A stretch of 64,000 nucleotides of DNA from Sinomicrobium pectinilyticum (GTDB taxonomy: Bacteria; Bacteroidota; Bacteroidia; Flavobacteriales; Flavobacteriaceae), in NCBI RefSeq assembly GCF_003725735.1, contig NZ_RJTM01000099.1, forward strand, positions 1 to 64,000, read 5' to 3'. The notes under the pieces were generated by a model that saw nothing but the letters and a program-made list of their open reading frames with translations, was not told where the DNA came from and did not search any database. Below, piece after piece: positions 1 to 9,345 of the stretch (the first letter of the stretch is position 1; each line of letters begins with the position of its first letter). A program made the translations under genes and the position numbers.

Positions 1-10
1 GAACATTTCG

Positions 11-58
11 TCCCGATAGTCCCGATCCCGATAGTTATCGGGATTATCGGGATCGGGA
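11..58. repeat. CCCGAT-rich inverted repeat / hairpin
   Basis: The unit CCCGATA occurs repeatedly and then its reverse complement TATCGGG repeats, so the stretch folds back on itself. The central stem is CCCGATA (27-33) against TATCGGG (36-42) with a 2-base gap, and it continues outward with further CCCGAT/ATCGGG pairing. It may be the terminator of a gene left of the window or a copy of a dispersed intergenic repeat. Nothing else is visible between 59 and 290. Confidence 0.6.
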
Positions 59-290
59 GGTATCAACTCAAATTGTTATGGCTCATTTCATAAGATATAA
101 AGGATAACTGATTATTATATCCCGGCCCCTTTCCAGGAATTAGTAATACAAATAAAATATAATTCCGGATGTACTTCTAATTTTCGATGCTTTTTCTTAC
201 TTAAAAGGTAAAAAAGCCCCATATTTGTTAGAACATAGCCATCTTCCCAACTCACCCGCAATATTTTTAATAACTAAAATAATATACGCC

Positions 291-749
291 ATGAACTTTC
301 GTATCCTATATTTCGTGTTTTTAGCCTTTTTGTTTTTCTCCTGCTCGGATGACGATAATGATTCTTCCGTAGACAACCCGCTCCTGAACAATTCTTATCC
401 CCAGGAATGGAAATTATTCGAAATGACCCCCAGCCGGCAGGATTCTGTTATTAGCGGGGAAGATATGGAATGGCAGGAAACTTATGTACTGAACGACGAT
501 GACACTTTTATAAAAACCAGGATGACGGACAATGAGACCCTGACCGGTGGGGGAACATTTGTTATTGTACAGGATGGTGATCAAACAGGGGTATCCCTTA
601 CCTACACGGACAGTAACAACCCGATTATAGGGACCTGCTCCAACGATAACAAGGAATACCTGAGGATGGATGCGGAGGAAAATGTTTTGGTCAACAATAT
701 GCAGGTATGTGACGGACCGGGCCTTTTTTATAACATCTCAACGAAATAG
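291..749 (+). CDS. Small lipoprotein, lipocalin-like (unrecognised)
   Basis: A 152-residue secreted lipoprotein of unknown function. I chose the ATG at 291 because it starts directly before a hydrophobic signal peptide ending in a lipobox (F-F-S-C) followed by an acidic run of Asp residues, the Bacteroidota signal for surface or outer-membrane lipoproteins; the frame is open further upstream but that part looks non-coding. The mature part has short alternating beta-strand-like stretches (W-K-L-F, F-I-K-T, G-T-F-V-I) reminiscent of the small lipocalin-like lipoproteins common in Flavobacteriaceae. It stands alone with long spacers on both sides. Function cannot be assigned from sequence. Confidence 0.7.
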   Translation: MNFRILYFVFLAFLFFSCSDDDNDSSVDNPLLNNSYPQEWKLFEMTPSRQDSVISGEDMEWQETYVLNDDDTFIKTRMTDNETLTGGGTFVIVQDGDQTGVSLTYTDSNNPIIGTCSNDNKEYLRMDAEENVLVNNMQVCDGPGLFYNISTK

Positions 750-1128
750 TCTTTAAGAAAACCGGGGATCTTCCCTCTACGGAAAAATATTCATTCCGGC
801 ACCTATGAACCGATTTTCCGGGGTGCAATCCTTTTTTAATATCTGCGGATGTCATAGCCACCCGAAGGTATTGCGAATGCAGGTTTTATTATCTGACTGC
901 TAAACACGGGCGCTTTCATATCCGAAAGGTATTGGCGTATGAGTTCTTAATCCCGGGCTTATGAGAAATAAGCAAATCCTGAAAATTTTCTTCCTTTTTA
1001 ATGAAGAAAACAGAAATACCCCTGTTTAAACCTGTTATTATTCATCAAAAAAATGTATTTTAGTAGTCATAAAGACTATAAGAAAGACCAAACCATAACC
1101 TCACATAACATATAAAACCGACCTTACC
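750..1128. other. Intergenic spacer, no gene seen
   Basis: 379 bases without a supported gene. The last 100 bases are AT-rich and contain TATTTTAG at 1056-1063, one mismatch from the Bacteroidota -7 element TAnnTTTG, about 65 bases before the next start. No convincing -33 element or terminator was found. Confidence 0.5.
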
Positions 1129-3066
1129 ATGAATAAGTTGAGCATATTCGGCATTCTTTTTATACTCCTGCAGTTCCCGGCTTTCACATCTGCACAAATC
1201 CGGCTTCCCCGTCTTATCGGCAACAATATGATCCTGCAACGGGATCATGAAATCAAGGTATGGGGATGGGCTTCGCCGGGCGAACCGGTAAAACTTACTT
1301 TCGGGGATAACACCTATAAAACGGAAGCGGATAGTAACGGAGACTGGCACATTATGCTCCCCCCACAAAAAGCCGGTGGTCCCTATGATATGTTATTTGA
1401 AGCAAGTAATCGGGTAACGGTAGAAAACATTGCGTTCGGGGATGTATGGGTCTGTTCGGGGCAATCCAATATGGAACTTCCTATGGCAAGGGTCCGCGAA
1501 AAATATGCGGAAATTGTCCGGCTGGCTGAAACTACGGATATACGGCAATTCCTGGTGCCGGATCAATATGATTTTAAAAAGGAGAATAAAGACCTGGAAG
1601 GCGGGGAATGGCTAAGTGCCACCCCGGAAAATATTCTCGACTTCTCCGCCGTGGCCTATTTTTTCGCACTGGAATTATATGAACAGTATCAGGTTCCCAT
1701 AGGGCTTATCAACGCTTCCCTGGGAGGTTCGCCCGTGGAGGCCTGGATGAGTGAAGAGACCCTGAAAGAGTTTCCCTATGCTTATAAGGAACTTCAAAAA
1801 TATAAAGATGATGCCCTTATTAAAAAAACAGAGGCCAAAGACAGTGCACGTGCTGCCGACTGGTACCGGACTCTGGACGCTAAAGATCCGGGACTCACCG
1901 AAAACAATGCCTGGAGCAGTCCGGAAACAAAAGACCTGGATTGGGATACCGTGGAGATCCCCGGTTACTGGAAAGAAGGTCCTATAGGGCACCATACCGG
2001 TACTGTATGGTTCCGTAAAACGGTGGATATTCCGGAAAACATGGCGGGCAAACCTGCAAGATTATCCCTGGGGCGTATTGTGGACCAGGATTATGCTTAT
2101 GTAAACGGAAAACAGGTGGGGACTACGGGCTACCAGTACCCGCCGCGGAAATACGACATAGCGGCCGGTGTGCTGAAAGCGGGCAGAAATACTATAACCA
2201 TCCGGGTTGTAAGTAATGCGGGAAACGGTGGCTTTGTCCCGGATAAACCGTATTATCTCGCTGTTCCCGGTGATACCATAGACCTGAAGGGAACGTGGAA
2301 ATACCGGATTGGTGCAACGATGCCCCGCGCACCGGGACAAACATTCATACGCTGGAAACCGGGTGGATTATACAATAAAATGATAGCCCCCCTGTTCAAT
2401 TATTCCATAAAAGGGGTAATCTGGTACCAGGGAGAATCAAACACCGGAAATCCGGAAGGATACAACCAGACCTTCCCTGCCATGATAAGAAACTGGAGAA
2501 AAGAATGGAAGCAGGGCGATTTTCCTTTCCTCTACGTACAACTGGCTAATTTTATGGAGGAAACCGATACCCCGATAGAAAGTAACTGGGCGGTATTAAG
2601 ACAGGCGCAATTAAATACGTTATCCGTACCGAATACGGGAATGGCCGTTATAACCGACCTGGGCGAATGGAATGACATTCATCCTCTAAACAAAAAAGAT
2701 GTCGGTAAACGCCTGGCACTGCTGGCCAGGAAAATAGCTTACGGTGAAAAGGCATTAACGGCCTCGGGACCTGTTCCCGCGAAAGCAGACTTTAAAAAGG
2801 ACTATGTAATGATTACGTTCGATCATGCCGGGAGAGGTTTAACAACCCGGAATGATAAAGCACTCGAGTATTTTGCAATTTCGGCAGACGGAAAAAACTT
2901 TGTATGGGCAAAGGCCGAGATAACGGGTAAAAACACCATAAGGGTTTGGAATGATATGGTTTCTGATCCGGTAGTGGTGCGGTATGCCTGGGCTAATAAT
3001 CCGGCTACGGCTAACCTGTACTCGGAAAACGGCTTACTGGCAAGTCCTTTTGAACTCAAAAAATAA
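1129..3066 (+). CDS. Sialate O-acetylesterase-type SGNH esterase with inserted beta-sandwich (CE20-like)
   Basis: A 645-residue secreted carbohydrate esterase. A signal peptide (about residues 1-22, ending S-A-Q) precedes an SGNH/GDSL-type fold: the nucleophile lies in S-G-Q-S-N-M-E (Ser113), the oxyanion-side motif is Q-G-E-S (433-437) and the Asp-His pair is in N-D-I-H (Asp516, His518). The esterase is interrupted at about residues 245-395 by a jelly-roll domain (W-F-R-K-T-V, Y-V-N-G-K, N-T-I-T-I-R-V). That architecture is what is known from CE20 xyloglucan/xylan acetylesterases and from enzymes annotated as sialate 9-O-acetylesterase. Inference: it removes acetyl groups from plant hemicellulose rather than sialic acid. 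No operon partner is adjacent. Confidence 0.88.
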   Translation: MNKLSIFGILFILLQFPAFTSAQIRLPRLIGNNMILQRDHEIKVWGWASPGEPVKLTFGDNTYKTEADSNGDWHIMLPPQKAGGPYDMLFEASNRVTVENIAFGDVWVCSGQSNMELPMARVREKYAEIVRLAETTDIRQFLVPDQYDFKKENKDLEGGEWLSATPENILDFSAVAYFFALELYEQYQVPIGLINASLGGSPVEAWMSEETLKEFPYAYKELQKYKDDALIKKTEAKDSARAADWYRTLDAKDPGLTENNAWSSPETKDLDWDTVEIPGYWKEGPIGHHTGTVWFRKTVDIPENMAGKPARLSLGRIVDQDYAYVNGKQVGTTGYQYPPRKYDIAAGVLKAGRNTITIRVVSNAGNGGFVPDKPYYLAVPGDTIDLKGTWKYRIGATMPRAPGQTFIRWKPGGLYNKMIAPLFNYSIKGVIWYQGESNTGNPEGYNQTFPAMIRNWRKEWKQGDFPFLYVQLANFMEETDTPIESNWAVLRQAQLNTLSVPNTGMAVITDLGEWNDIHPLNKKDVGKRLALLARKIAYGEKALTASGPVPAKADFKKDYVMITFDHAGRGLTTRNDKALEYFAISADGKNFVWAKAEITGKNTIRVWNDMVSDPVVVRYAWANNPATANLYSENGLLASPFELKK

Positions 3067-3493
3067 TATTTGCCGCATTTTACAGATTACCTAATCCGCA
3101 GGATATGAAACATGCCTTTATTCGCCCGTTCAACCGGAATGGAAATTTGCATCTGTGCCCGGGGCAATATCCCCGCAGATATGTATGCCCCCGCCTGTAA
3201 GACAATCAGCAATTATAGGAAAAAAATTATATTACAGACCAGCATGCAGTTTAGCCGTACGGCACTGGTTTAAACCCGGGACAACGGCTTTTAAGTAAAA
3301 TTCATTACATTAGCAACTGATTATCTATACTTTACCTGGTATCCGGGGTTCGAAAATACTCTGCTCCGATACGTTGGTAATGTCCGGAGATGACTGACAT
3401 CGGTATATCACAAAAGTGATTTTTGAGCACATTGCCGAAAAATCATTTTTACCTCAGTCCTGAAAAGGGAGTTGTCTTTATCCTATTAAAAAA
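3067..3493. other. Intergenic spacer, no gene seen
   Basis: 427 bases with no open frame that looks coding, no clear terminator for the esterase before it and no good match to the TTTG/TAnnTTTG promoter. Confidence 0.5.
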
Positions 3494-4594
3494 ATGCCCT
3501 CTATGATACTTAAAACACAACTGCCCCTTCCTGTTCTTTTCTTACTTTTATTTATGTCCGTCTTATCGGCCTGTACGGATAAAACGCCCAAAACAGATAC
3601 TGAATTTCGGATTCCTGTTAAAAAATCAAATTTATATGTCCGCATGGTAGGAAATGCGGACGCACCGTTATTGATCAATCTGCATGGTGGTCCGGGCGCT
3701 TTTTCGGGATTTGACCATGAATTTAACCGTTTGTACCTGGAAGACGACTACCTGGTTGCCTACCTGGATCAACGGGGAAGTGGTAAATCAGATGTAGAAA
3801 AGGATTCTTCCATGCTGAACATGGATCAGTTCGTAGAAGACCTGGATGCGGTAGTAGACCATTTAAAAGATAAATACAATAACAGGCCGGTAAATCTCAT
3901 CGGTGCTTCCTGGGGAGGTACTCTCGGGTTATTGTATATGATAAAGTACCAGGAAAAAATAAATACCTATACTTGTGTAAGCGGAAAGGCAGATGGCGTA
4001 TATCCTATTCTTGCCCTCATTGAATATGAAAGAAGCCTGGCCGAGAAACTGCTGAAGGAATCGGACGATCCGGAAGCACAAGATCATTACAGGAAAATTC
4101 TCTCCAGATTGCAGGAAATAGAACAAAGTGATTTTGACCAGCTTTTTGAGGAAGTAAACCTCCTGAAACACACCTTTCCGGAAGCACTGGGCTTCAATGC
4201 CTACTGGGCCAATGAGAAAGCCAGAAAAGAAGCGGCGGCACTCGGAAAAACGTCAGGATATTATGAACGGGCCCATTATACCAAAGCGGAATTTGATACG
4301 GTCATGCAAAAATTCGAATATGTGAACCGGGTATTCCGGAATACTCCCGAATACAATCACCTGAACATTATTGGTGAAATCGGAGTAATAACCAAACCTG
4401 TCCTCGTTGTTCAAGGCGAATATGATTATGCCATAGGCTTAAAACAGGCCCACAAGATTTACGCTGCCCTTAAAAAGGTTCCGGAGGATAAAAAGGAACT
4501 GCACATTATACCGGGCGCTGCCCATAACCTTAACCTGGAAGCCGGGGAAGCTTATTTCGACATTGTAAAATCCTTTCTGGACAAATATAACTGA
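3494..4594 (+). CDS. Alpha/beta hydrolase lipoprotein, proline iminopeptidase-like (S33)
   Basis: A 366-residue alpha/beta hydrolase anchored as a lipoprotein: the hydrophobic N-terminus ends at a lipobox L-S-A-C (Cys27). Family hallmarks are present in order: H-G-G-P-G oxyanion loop (64-68), D-Q-R-G-S-G-K-S (92-99), nucleophile elbow G-A-S-W-G-G (Ser139), Asp311 in G-E-Y-D-Y and His344 in A-A-H-N. All three catalytic residues are therefore intact. The H-G-G-P-G and D-Q-R-G-x-G-x-S pair is typical of prolyl aminopeptidases and related peptidases of family S33, but many relatives hydrolyse other esters or amides, so the substrate is open. It converges tail to tail with dgt, 5 bases apart. Confidence 0.88.
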   Translation: MPSMILKTQLPLPVLFLLLFMSVLSACTDKTPKTDTEFRIPVKKSNLYVRMVGNADAPLLINLHGGPGAFSGFDHEFNRLYLEDDYLVAYLDQRGSGKSDVEKDSSMLNMDQFVEDLDAVVDHLKDKYNNRPVNLIGASWGGTLGLLYMIKYQEKINTYTCVSGKADGVYPILALIEYERSLAEKLLKESDDPEAQDHYRKILSRLQEIEQSDFDQLFEEVNLLKHTFPEALGFNAYWANEKARKEAAALGKTSGYYERAHYTKAEFDTVMQKFEYVNRVFRNTPEYNHLNIIGEIGVITKPVLVVQGEYDYAIGLKQAHKIYAALKKVPEDKKELHIIPGAAHNLNLEAGEAYFDIVKSFLDKYN

Positions 4595-4599
4595 TCCCC

Positions 4600-5949
4600 T
4601 TAACCGATCTGCCCCCCGTTGACTTTATTATAAATACCTACGACCCTTCCGTCGGTGAGGCTTGCCACAAAACAACTCACCCCGAGGAGGCACTGGTATT
4701 CGGACCTAAACCCGTGCAGGTATTTCTCCGGTATAAGTTGCAGTACGAGATTGTCGTAATGGGTTTCCTCTCCGAAAAACCTGTGCAAAGCAGCTTTACA
4801 AAAAACTCCGAGAAGTTTTTCTACAATGGCATAGCCTGCTATTTCTTTTTCCGTTACTTCTTCGGATTTGTATATCTTTTCGATACTCAGTTTTATAATA
4901 TCATTCACCTGCGCCATATACCTGCATTTGTCCAGCAACGATGTGGAGAACTCCCCTTTTAGTATGGCTTCCTCGTTTTCTATAAACACCCGTGCGGCTT
5001 CTTCGATAAGGGTGTTGATCGCCAGGGCCCGGAGGTAGCTTATCCGGTCTTCTTTGGTTTTCAGTTCTCCGTACTTACCGGTATTGATACGGTCTTTAAC
5101 CAGCTTTATCAGGTATTCCAGGGCGTATTCCTCATCTATCAGCCCCAGGTTAATGCCATCCTCAAAATCGATGATCGTATAACAGATATCATCTGCTGCT
5201 TCTACGAGAAAAGCGAGCGGATGCCGGGCATAAGACACATCTCCACCATTCCGTGTACGCCGCAGGTTGAGTTCGGAAGCTACTTCTTCAAAAAATTCCT
5301 TTTCAGACTGAAAAAAGCCGAATTTTTTATCGGCAATATGTTTCGTAGGCTTTTTAGGGAGCGATTCCTTCGGGTATTTGGTAAAGGCCCCAAGAGTGGC
5401 ATAACTTAGCCTCAGCCCGCCCTGAACACCTTCCCGGCTTTCCGTAAGTATCTTAAAACCGTTGGCATTTCCTTCAAAATCAGTCAGGTCCTGGTATTCT
5501 TTGGCCGTGAGCATTGTTTTGTATTTCTTTCCTTCCCCGGTCTTGAAAAATGCTCCTATGGCTTTTTCACCACTATGCCCGAAAGGCGGGTTCCCGATGT
5601 CGTGGGCAAGGGCGGCGGCGGCCACGATAGCCCCGAAATCATTAAACCTGTATCCGTGTACTTCCTGCAGGTAAGGGTGCTTTTCCAGTATTTTTATACC
5701 TACGATCCTCCCGAGGCTACGGCCTACTACGGATACTTCCATACTGTGGGTGAGACGGGTATGTACGAAGTCGGTCTTGGACAACGGGATCACCTGCGTT
5801 TTGTCCTGTAAACTCCTGAAGGAAGAAGAAAATATGATACGGTCATAATCGACCTCAAACCCCAGACGGGTCTCTTCCTGTTCTTTACGTAATCTTTTAT
5901 TTCTGTCTCCCTGTCGTCTAAGGGACAAAAGTTCTTCCCATTGCATCAT
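4600..5949 (-). CDS. dgt: dGTP triphosphohydrolase
   Basis: A 449-residue HD-domain enzyme that hydrolyses dGTP (or other dNTPs in some members) to the nucleoside and triphosphate, helping set dNTP pools. The metal-binding HD signature is visible: H in R-L-T-H-S-M-E, the H-D pair in A-L-A-H-D-I-G-N-P-P-F-G-H, and a distal Asp in E-A-A-D-D-I-C-Y. The N-terminal R-T/F-x-x-R-x-L-Q-D-K-T-Q-V region is also characteristic. Two ATGs lie in tandem at 5947-5949 and 5944-5946. It is translationally coupled to the upstream RDD gene (start and stop overlap as ATGA). Its presence close to nrdAB and dCMP deaminase fits nucleotide metabolism. Confidence 0.95.
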   Translation of the reverse strand: MMQWEELLSLRRQGDRNKRLRKEQEETRLGFEVDYDRIIFSSSFRSLQDKTQVIPLSKTDFVHTRLTHSMEVSVVGRSLGRIVGIKILEKHPYLQEVHGYRFNDFGAIVAAAALAHDIGNPPFGHSGEKAIGAFFKTGEGKKYKTMLTAKEYQDLTDFEGNANGFKILTESREGVQGGLRLSYATLGAFTKYPKESLPKKPTKHIADKKFGFFQSEKEFFEEVASELNLRRTRNGGDVSYARHPLAFLVEAADDICYTIIDFEDGINLGLIDEEYALEYLIKLVKDRINTGKYGELKTKEDRISYLRALAINTLIEEAARVFIENEEAILKGEFSTSLLDKCRYMAQVNDIIKLSIEKIYKSEEVTEKEIAGYAIVEKLLGVFCKAALHRFFGEETHYDNLVLQLIPEKYLHGFRSEYQCLLGVSCFVASLTDGRVVGIYNKVNGGQIG

Positions 5950-6455
5950 ATTTCTTGTGTATTTGCTCCTAATTGGTCCAGGCCTTCCCGTATTTGTTTT
6001 TCTTCATCGTATTTTTTAATGTCCACCACATAGGTCTTGGGTATGGAATCGTGCCATCCCCTGCCTTCGCTGCCCAAGAAAGAAAAAGCATCGAAGGGAA
6101 TAAAACGGCAAAGGCTCCGGATAAAGACTTCATCGGGGGCCGCTTTCTTCTCGTTTTCGCTGATTACCCGTGTATTGGTAATGAACTTCCCTATGGTCCT
6201 GCCCGTCGTGCTTTCCAGAGCCATGTAATAGAGCAGGCTGACGACCACCCCGAACAAAAGTTCTTCCATGGCGGTCATATTCTCTATAAAACGAAGAAAG
6301 CCCCCCATTCCCAATGCTTCGGACAATACAAAGGCCAGCATGCCCATCAAAAATGTCAATACATAGATCACGATCCGGTCTATAACAAAGTTGGCTAAGC
6401 GTTTGCCTTTACTGGCGTATACTTTTTCGGGAAGATAGTAGTATTTTTTCTGCAC
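5946..6455 (-). CDS. RDD family membrane protein
   Basis: A 169-residue inner-membrane protein. It opens with the RDD-type sequence R-L-A-N-F-V-I-D-R and has hydrophobic segments at about residues 25-48 and 65-85, then the conserved T-G-R-T-I-G-K second motif. The family's role is not settled; some members act in ion exchange. The start is GTG at 6453-6455; I see no ATG that would keep the R-L-A-N-F motif. The gene overlaps dgt by 4 bases, so the two are co-transcribed, and a strong promoter lies 40-70 bases upstream. Confidence 0.88.
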   Translation of the reverse strand: MQKKYYYLPEKVYASKGKRLANFVIDRIVIYVLTFLMGMLAFVLSEALGMGGFLRFIENMTAMEELLFGVVVSLLYYMALESTTGRTIGKFITNTRVISENEKKAAPDEVFIRSLCRFIPFDAFSFLGSEGRGWHDSIPKTYVVDIKKYDEEKQIREGLDQLGANTQEI

Positions 6456-6496
6456 AGGTCGTAATTCAGATTGTTTATGTCAGGGCAAACATATAG

Positions 6497-6528
6497 CAAA
6501 ATTATAAATGGTTCAGGTCCCGATCAAA
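6497..6528 (-). promoter_or_regulatory. Bacteroidota-type promoter for the RDD-dgt operon
   Basis: Read on the minus strand, TTTG (6528-6525) is followed after exactly 20 bases by TAATTTTG (6504-6497), a full match to the TTTG-N19/20-TAnnTTTG promoter of this phylum. A second perfect -7-like octamer, TATGTTTG, lies at 6493-6486. The predicted transcript start would be about 30-40 bases before the GTG of the RDD gene. Confidence 0.75.
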
Positions 6529-6645
6529 ATTCCTGCCCTCTCACCTTCTCCCTCTCCCCTGTACATGGCTTGTCTGTTCTGTTGTTTGTATATATTCCTT
6601 AAATTTTCCGGGGCGATTATATTTGCTTCTCTGTCTGCATTTCAA

Positions 6646-6683
6646 AACCCCGGAGAAGCTTTCCGTAAAGCTTCTCCGGGGTT
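6646..6683 (-). terminator. Terminator downstream of nrdA
   Basis: A perfect 17-base-pair inverted repeat (6646-6662 against 6667-6683) with a 4-base CCGT loop, GC-rich in the outer half. It lies 160 bases past the nrdA stop and ahead of the RDD promoter, so it most likely ends the nrd transcript. The following T-run on the minus strand is short (TTTT), so it may also act as an RNA-stabilising hairpin. Confidence 0.7.
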
Positions 6684-6842
6684 GTGTGATTATCTTCTTG
6701 TAAATTTTCCCTTTTTAAGAAACTGTTCAAGTTTTATCCCTTCGGCAAACTCAGGCATCGCCTTCGGTTCTTTTATGCTTCTTTTTCGCCAGACGAAAAA
6801 TACGCTATAAACTATATTCCCGAAACAAAATTTAAACAAGTT

Positions 6843-9290
6843 CTAAGACCCGCACATCAGGCAATCATCGTCTTCGCTTTCGCGGGACTTGGCCAGCATT
6901 TCCTTCAGCTCTGCCGGTGTCAGGGGTTCTACGGCCACAGGTTGTTTTCCGGCTGCATTTGGTATCATGGCACCTGCTTCTGCCGGTACTTCTGCATGTT
7001 TTGGTTCCGGAGCAGCCTTTTTACTGTTGTCTAAAGTAAATTTAATGGCATCGACCGCCGATTTGGTCCTCAGATAATACATTCCTGTCTTGAGCCCGCT
7101 TTTCCAGGCATAGAAATGCATAGAAGTGAGCTTGGCAAAGTTGGCATTTTCCATAAACAGGTTCAGTGACTGCGACTGATCGATGAAGTACCCCCGTTGA
7201 CGGGACATATCTATAATATCTTTCATACTGAGCTCCCATACGGTCTTATAAAGATCTTTTATCTCCTGGGGAATACCTTCTATATGCTGTATGGAGCCAT
7301 TGGCACGCATCAGTTCCTGTTTCAGTTCTTCCGTCCACAAACCGAGGTTTACAAGGTCTTCCAGGAGGTGTTTGTTTACGACAATAAATTCTCCTGATAA
7401 CACTCTTCTCGTATAGATATTGGATGTGTACGGCTCGAAACACTCGTTGTTGCCAAGTATCTGCGAAGTGGATGCGGTAGGCATAGGCGCAACGAGCAGG
7501 GAATTCCGTACGCCGTGTTTCATGACATCTTTACGTAATTTTGTCCAGTTCCATCTTCCGCTCAGTTCTTCGTCTTTTATGCCCCACAGATTAAACTGGA
7601 ATTCTCCCTGAGAAATCGGTGAGCCTTTAAACGTTTCGTATGCTCCTTCTTCTTTGGCCATTTCCATAGACGCTGTTACCGCGGCAAAATAGATGGTTTC
7701 GAAAATCTCCTGGTTCAGGGTTTTGGCCTCATCGGAGGTAAAAGGCATTCTCAGGCGGATAAAAGTATCTGCAAGTCCCTGAACACCCAGCCCTATGGGA
7801 CGGTGACGAAAATTGGAATTCTGTGCTTCTTTTACCGGGTAATAGTTTCTGTCGATCACCCTGTTAAGGTTCCGCGTAACCCTTTTGGTGACCCTGAAGA
7901 GTTCTTTATGATCAAATTCATTGCCCTTGATAAACATAGGCAATGCAATAGATGCAAGGTTACATACGGCCACTTCATCGGGAGAGGTATATTCCAGTAT
8001 CTCGGTACAGAGATTGGAAGAACGGATGGTTCCGAGGTTTTTCTGGTTGGATTTACGGTTGGCCGCATCTTTATAGAGCATATAGGGTGTCCCCGTCTCT
8101 ATCTGCGATTCGAGTATTTTTTCCCATAAGTCCCTTGCCTTTATGGTTTTCCTCCCTTTGCCTGCGGCTTCGTATTCTTCGTATTTTTTCTCAAACTCTT
8201 CTGCATAGCTGTCGAATAGCCCGGGGCATTCGTTAGGGCACATCAGGGTCCAGGTCCCGTTTTGTTCCACTCTTTTCATAAACAGGTCCGGTATCCACAT
8301 GGCGTAGAACAGGTCCCGTGCACGCATTTCCTCTTTTCCGTGGTTCTTTTTAAGGTCGAGGAAATCCATAATATCAGCATGCCACGGCTCTACATAAATG
8401 GCAAAGCTTCCTTTTCGTTTTCCTCCTCCCTGGTCTACATAGCGGGCAGTATCATTAAATACGCGGAGCATGGGTACTATACCGTTGGAAGTACCGTTAG
8501 TGCCGGCGATATAACTCCCGGTAGCGCGGATGTTATGAATGGAAAGGCCTATTCCTCCGGCAGACTGGGATATTTTTGCGGTATGTTTCAAGGTATCGTA
8601 GATGCCGTCTATACTGTCGTCCTTCATGGCCAGCAGGAAACAGGAGGACATCTGCGGTTTTGGTGTCCCGGAATTAAAGAGGGTGGGCGTAGCGTGCGTA
8701 AAGTATTTCTTGGACATGAGTTCATATGTTTCCACAACGCTCTCCATGTCATCGAGGTGGATTCCTACGGCAACACGCATGAGCATGTGTTGCGGCCGCT
8801 CGGCTATCTTACCGTTGAGTTTCAGCAGGTACGAACGTTCGAGGGTCTTAAACCCGAAATAGTCGTACCCGAAATCCCTGTTGTATATTATGGTCGAATC
8901 TAATGTTTCGGCATTTTCCTGGATTACTTTGTAAACTTCGTCAGACAACAGCGGTGCCTTCTTCCCGGTGCGAGGGTTTACATAATTGTAGAGATCGGCC
9001 ATGGTCTCGGAAAAAGACTTCCTGGTATTCTTATGCAGGTTGGAAACAGATATCCTTGCAGCCAGTTTGGCATAATCAGGATGTGTGGTGGTCATTGTGG
9101 CCGCAATTTCAGCCGCCAGGTTATCCAGTTCCGAAGTGGTCACTCCGTCGTATAATCCTTCTATGACACGCATTGCTACTTTTACGGGATCTACCAGGGT
9201 ATTTAACCCGTAACACAATTTTCGAACCCGTGCTGTGATCTTGTCGAACATCACGGGCTCTTTTCTACCGTCTCTTTTAATTACATCCAT
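6843..9290 (-). CDS. nrdA: Ribonucleoside-diphosphate reductase, alpha subunit (class Ia)
   Basis: An 815-residue R1 subunit, which reduces ribonucleoside diphosphates to deoxy forms in the cytoplasm with the beta subunit encoded next to it. An ATP-cone occupies the first 90 residues (V-I-K-R-D-G-R), giving allosteric control of overall activity. Catalytic residues can be placed: redox pair Cys217 (S-S-C-F) and Cys443 (A-V-C-N-L), thiyl-radical site N-L-C-T-E with Asn426, Cys428 and Glu430, and a flexible C-terminal Cys pair C-L-M-C (810 and 813) preceded by an Ala/Pro-rich linker. The gene is immediately downstream of nrdB on the same strand with a 55-base spacer. I found no obvious NrdR box pair upstream. 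Confidence 0.97.
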   Translation of the reverse strand: MDVIKRDGRKEPVMFDKITARVRKLCYGLNTLVDPVKVAMRVIEGLYDGVTTSELDNLAAEIAATMTTTHPDYAKLAARISVSNLHKNTRKSFSETMADLYNYVNPRTGKKAPLLSDEVYKVIQENAETLDSTIIYNRDFGYDYFGFKTLERSYLLKLNGKIAERPQHMLMRVAVGIHLDDMESVVETYELMSKKYFTHATPTLFNSGTPKPQMSSCFLLAMKDDSIDGIYDTLKHTAKISQSAGGIGLSIHNIRATGSYIAGTNGTSNGIVPMLRVFNDTARYVDQGGGKRKGSFAIYVEPWHADIMDFLDLKKNHGKEEMRARDLFYAMWIPDLFMKRVEQNGTWTLMCPNECPGLFDSYAEEFEKKYEEYEAAGKGRKTIKARDLWEKILESQIETGTPYMLYKDAANRKSNQKNLGTIRSSNLCTEILEYTSPDEVAVCNLASIALPMFIKGNEFDHKELFRVTKRVTRNLNRVIDRNYYPVKEAQNSNFRHRPIGLGVQGLADTFIRLRMPFTSDEAKTLNQEIFETIYFAAVTASMEMAKEEGAYETFKGSPISQGEFQFNLWGIKDEELSGRWNWTKLRKDVMKHGVRNSLLVAPMPTASTSQILGNNECFEPYTSNIYTRRVLSGEFIVVNKHLLEDLVNLGLWTEELKQELMRANGSIQHIEGIPQEIKDLYKTVWELSMKDIIDMSRQRGYFIDQSQSLNLFMENANFAKLTSMHFYAWKSGLKTGMYYLRTKSAVDAIKFTLDNSKKAAPEPKHAEVPAEAGAMIPNAAGKQPVAVEPLTPAELKEMLAKSRESEDDDCLMCGS

Positions 9291-9345
9291 ACCGCTACTG
9301 TTTTTTAGTTAAATATTTTTCATAATCTGTTTGTGTTACCGTTCG

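Noticed and set aside
6508-6810. Plus-strand open frame of 100 codons
   Set aside because: It passes straight through the perfect hairpin and the RDD promoter region; no family resemblance.
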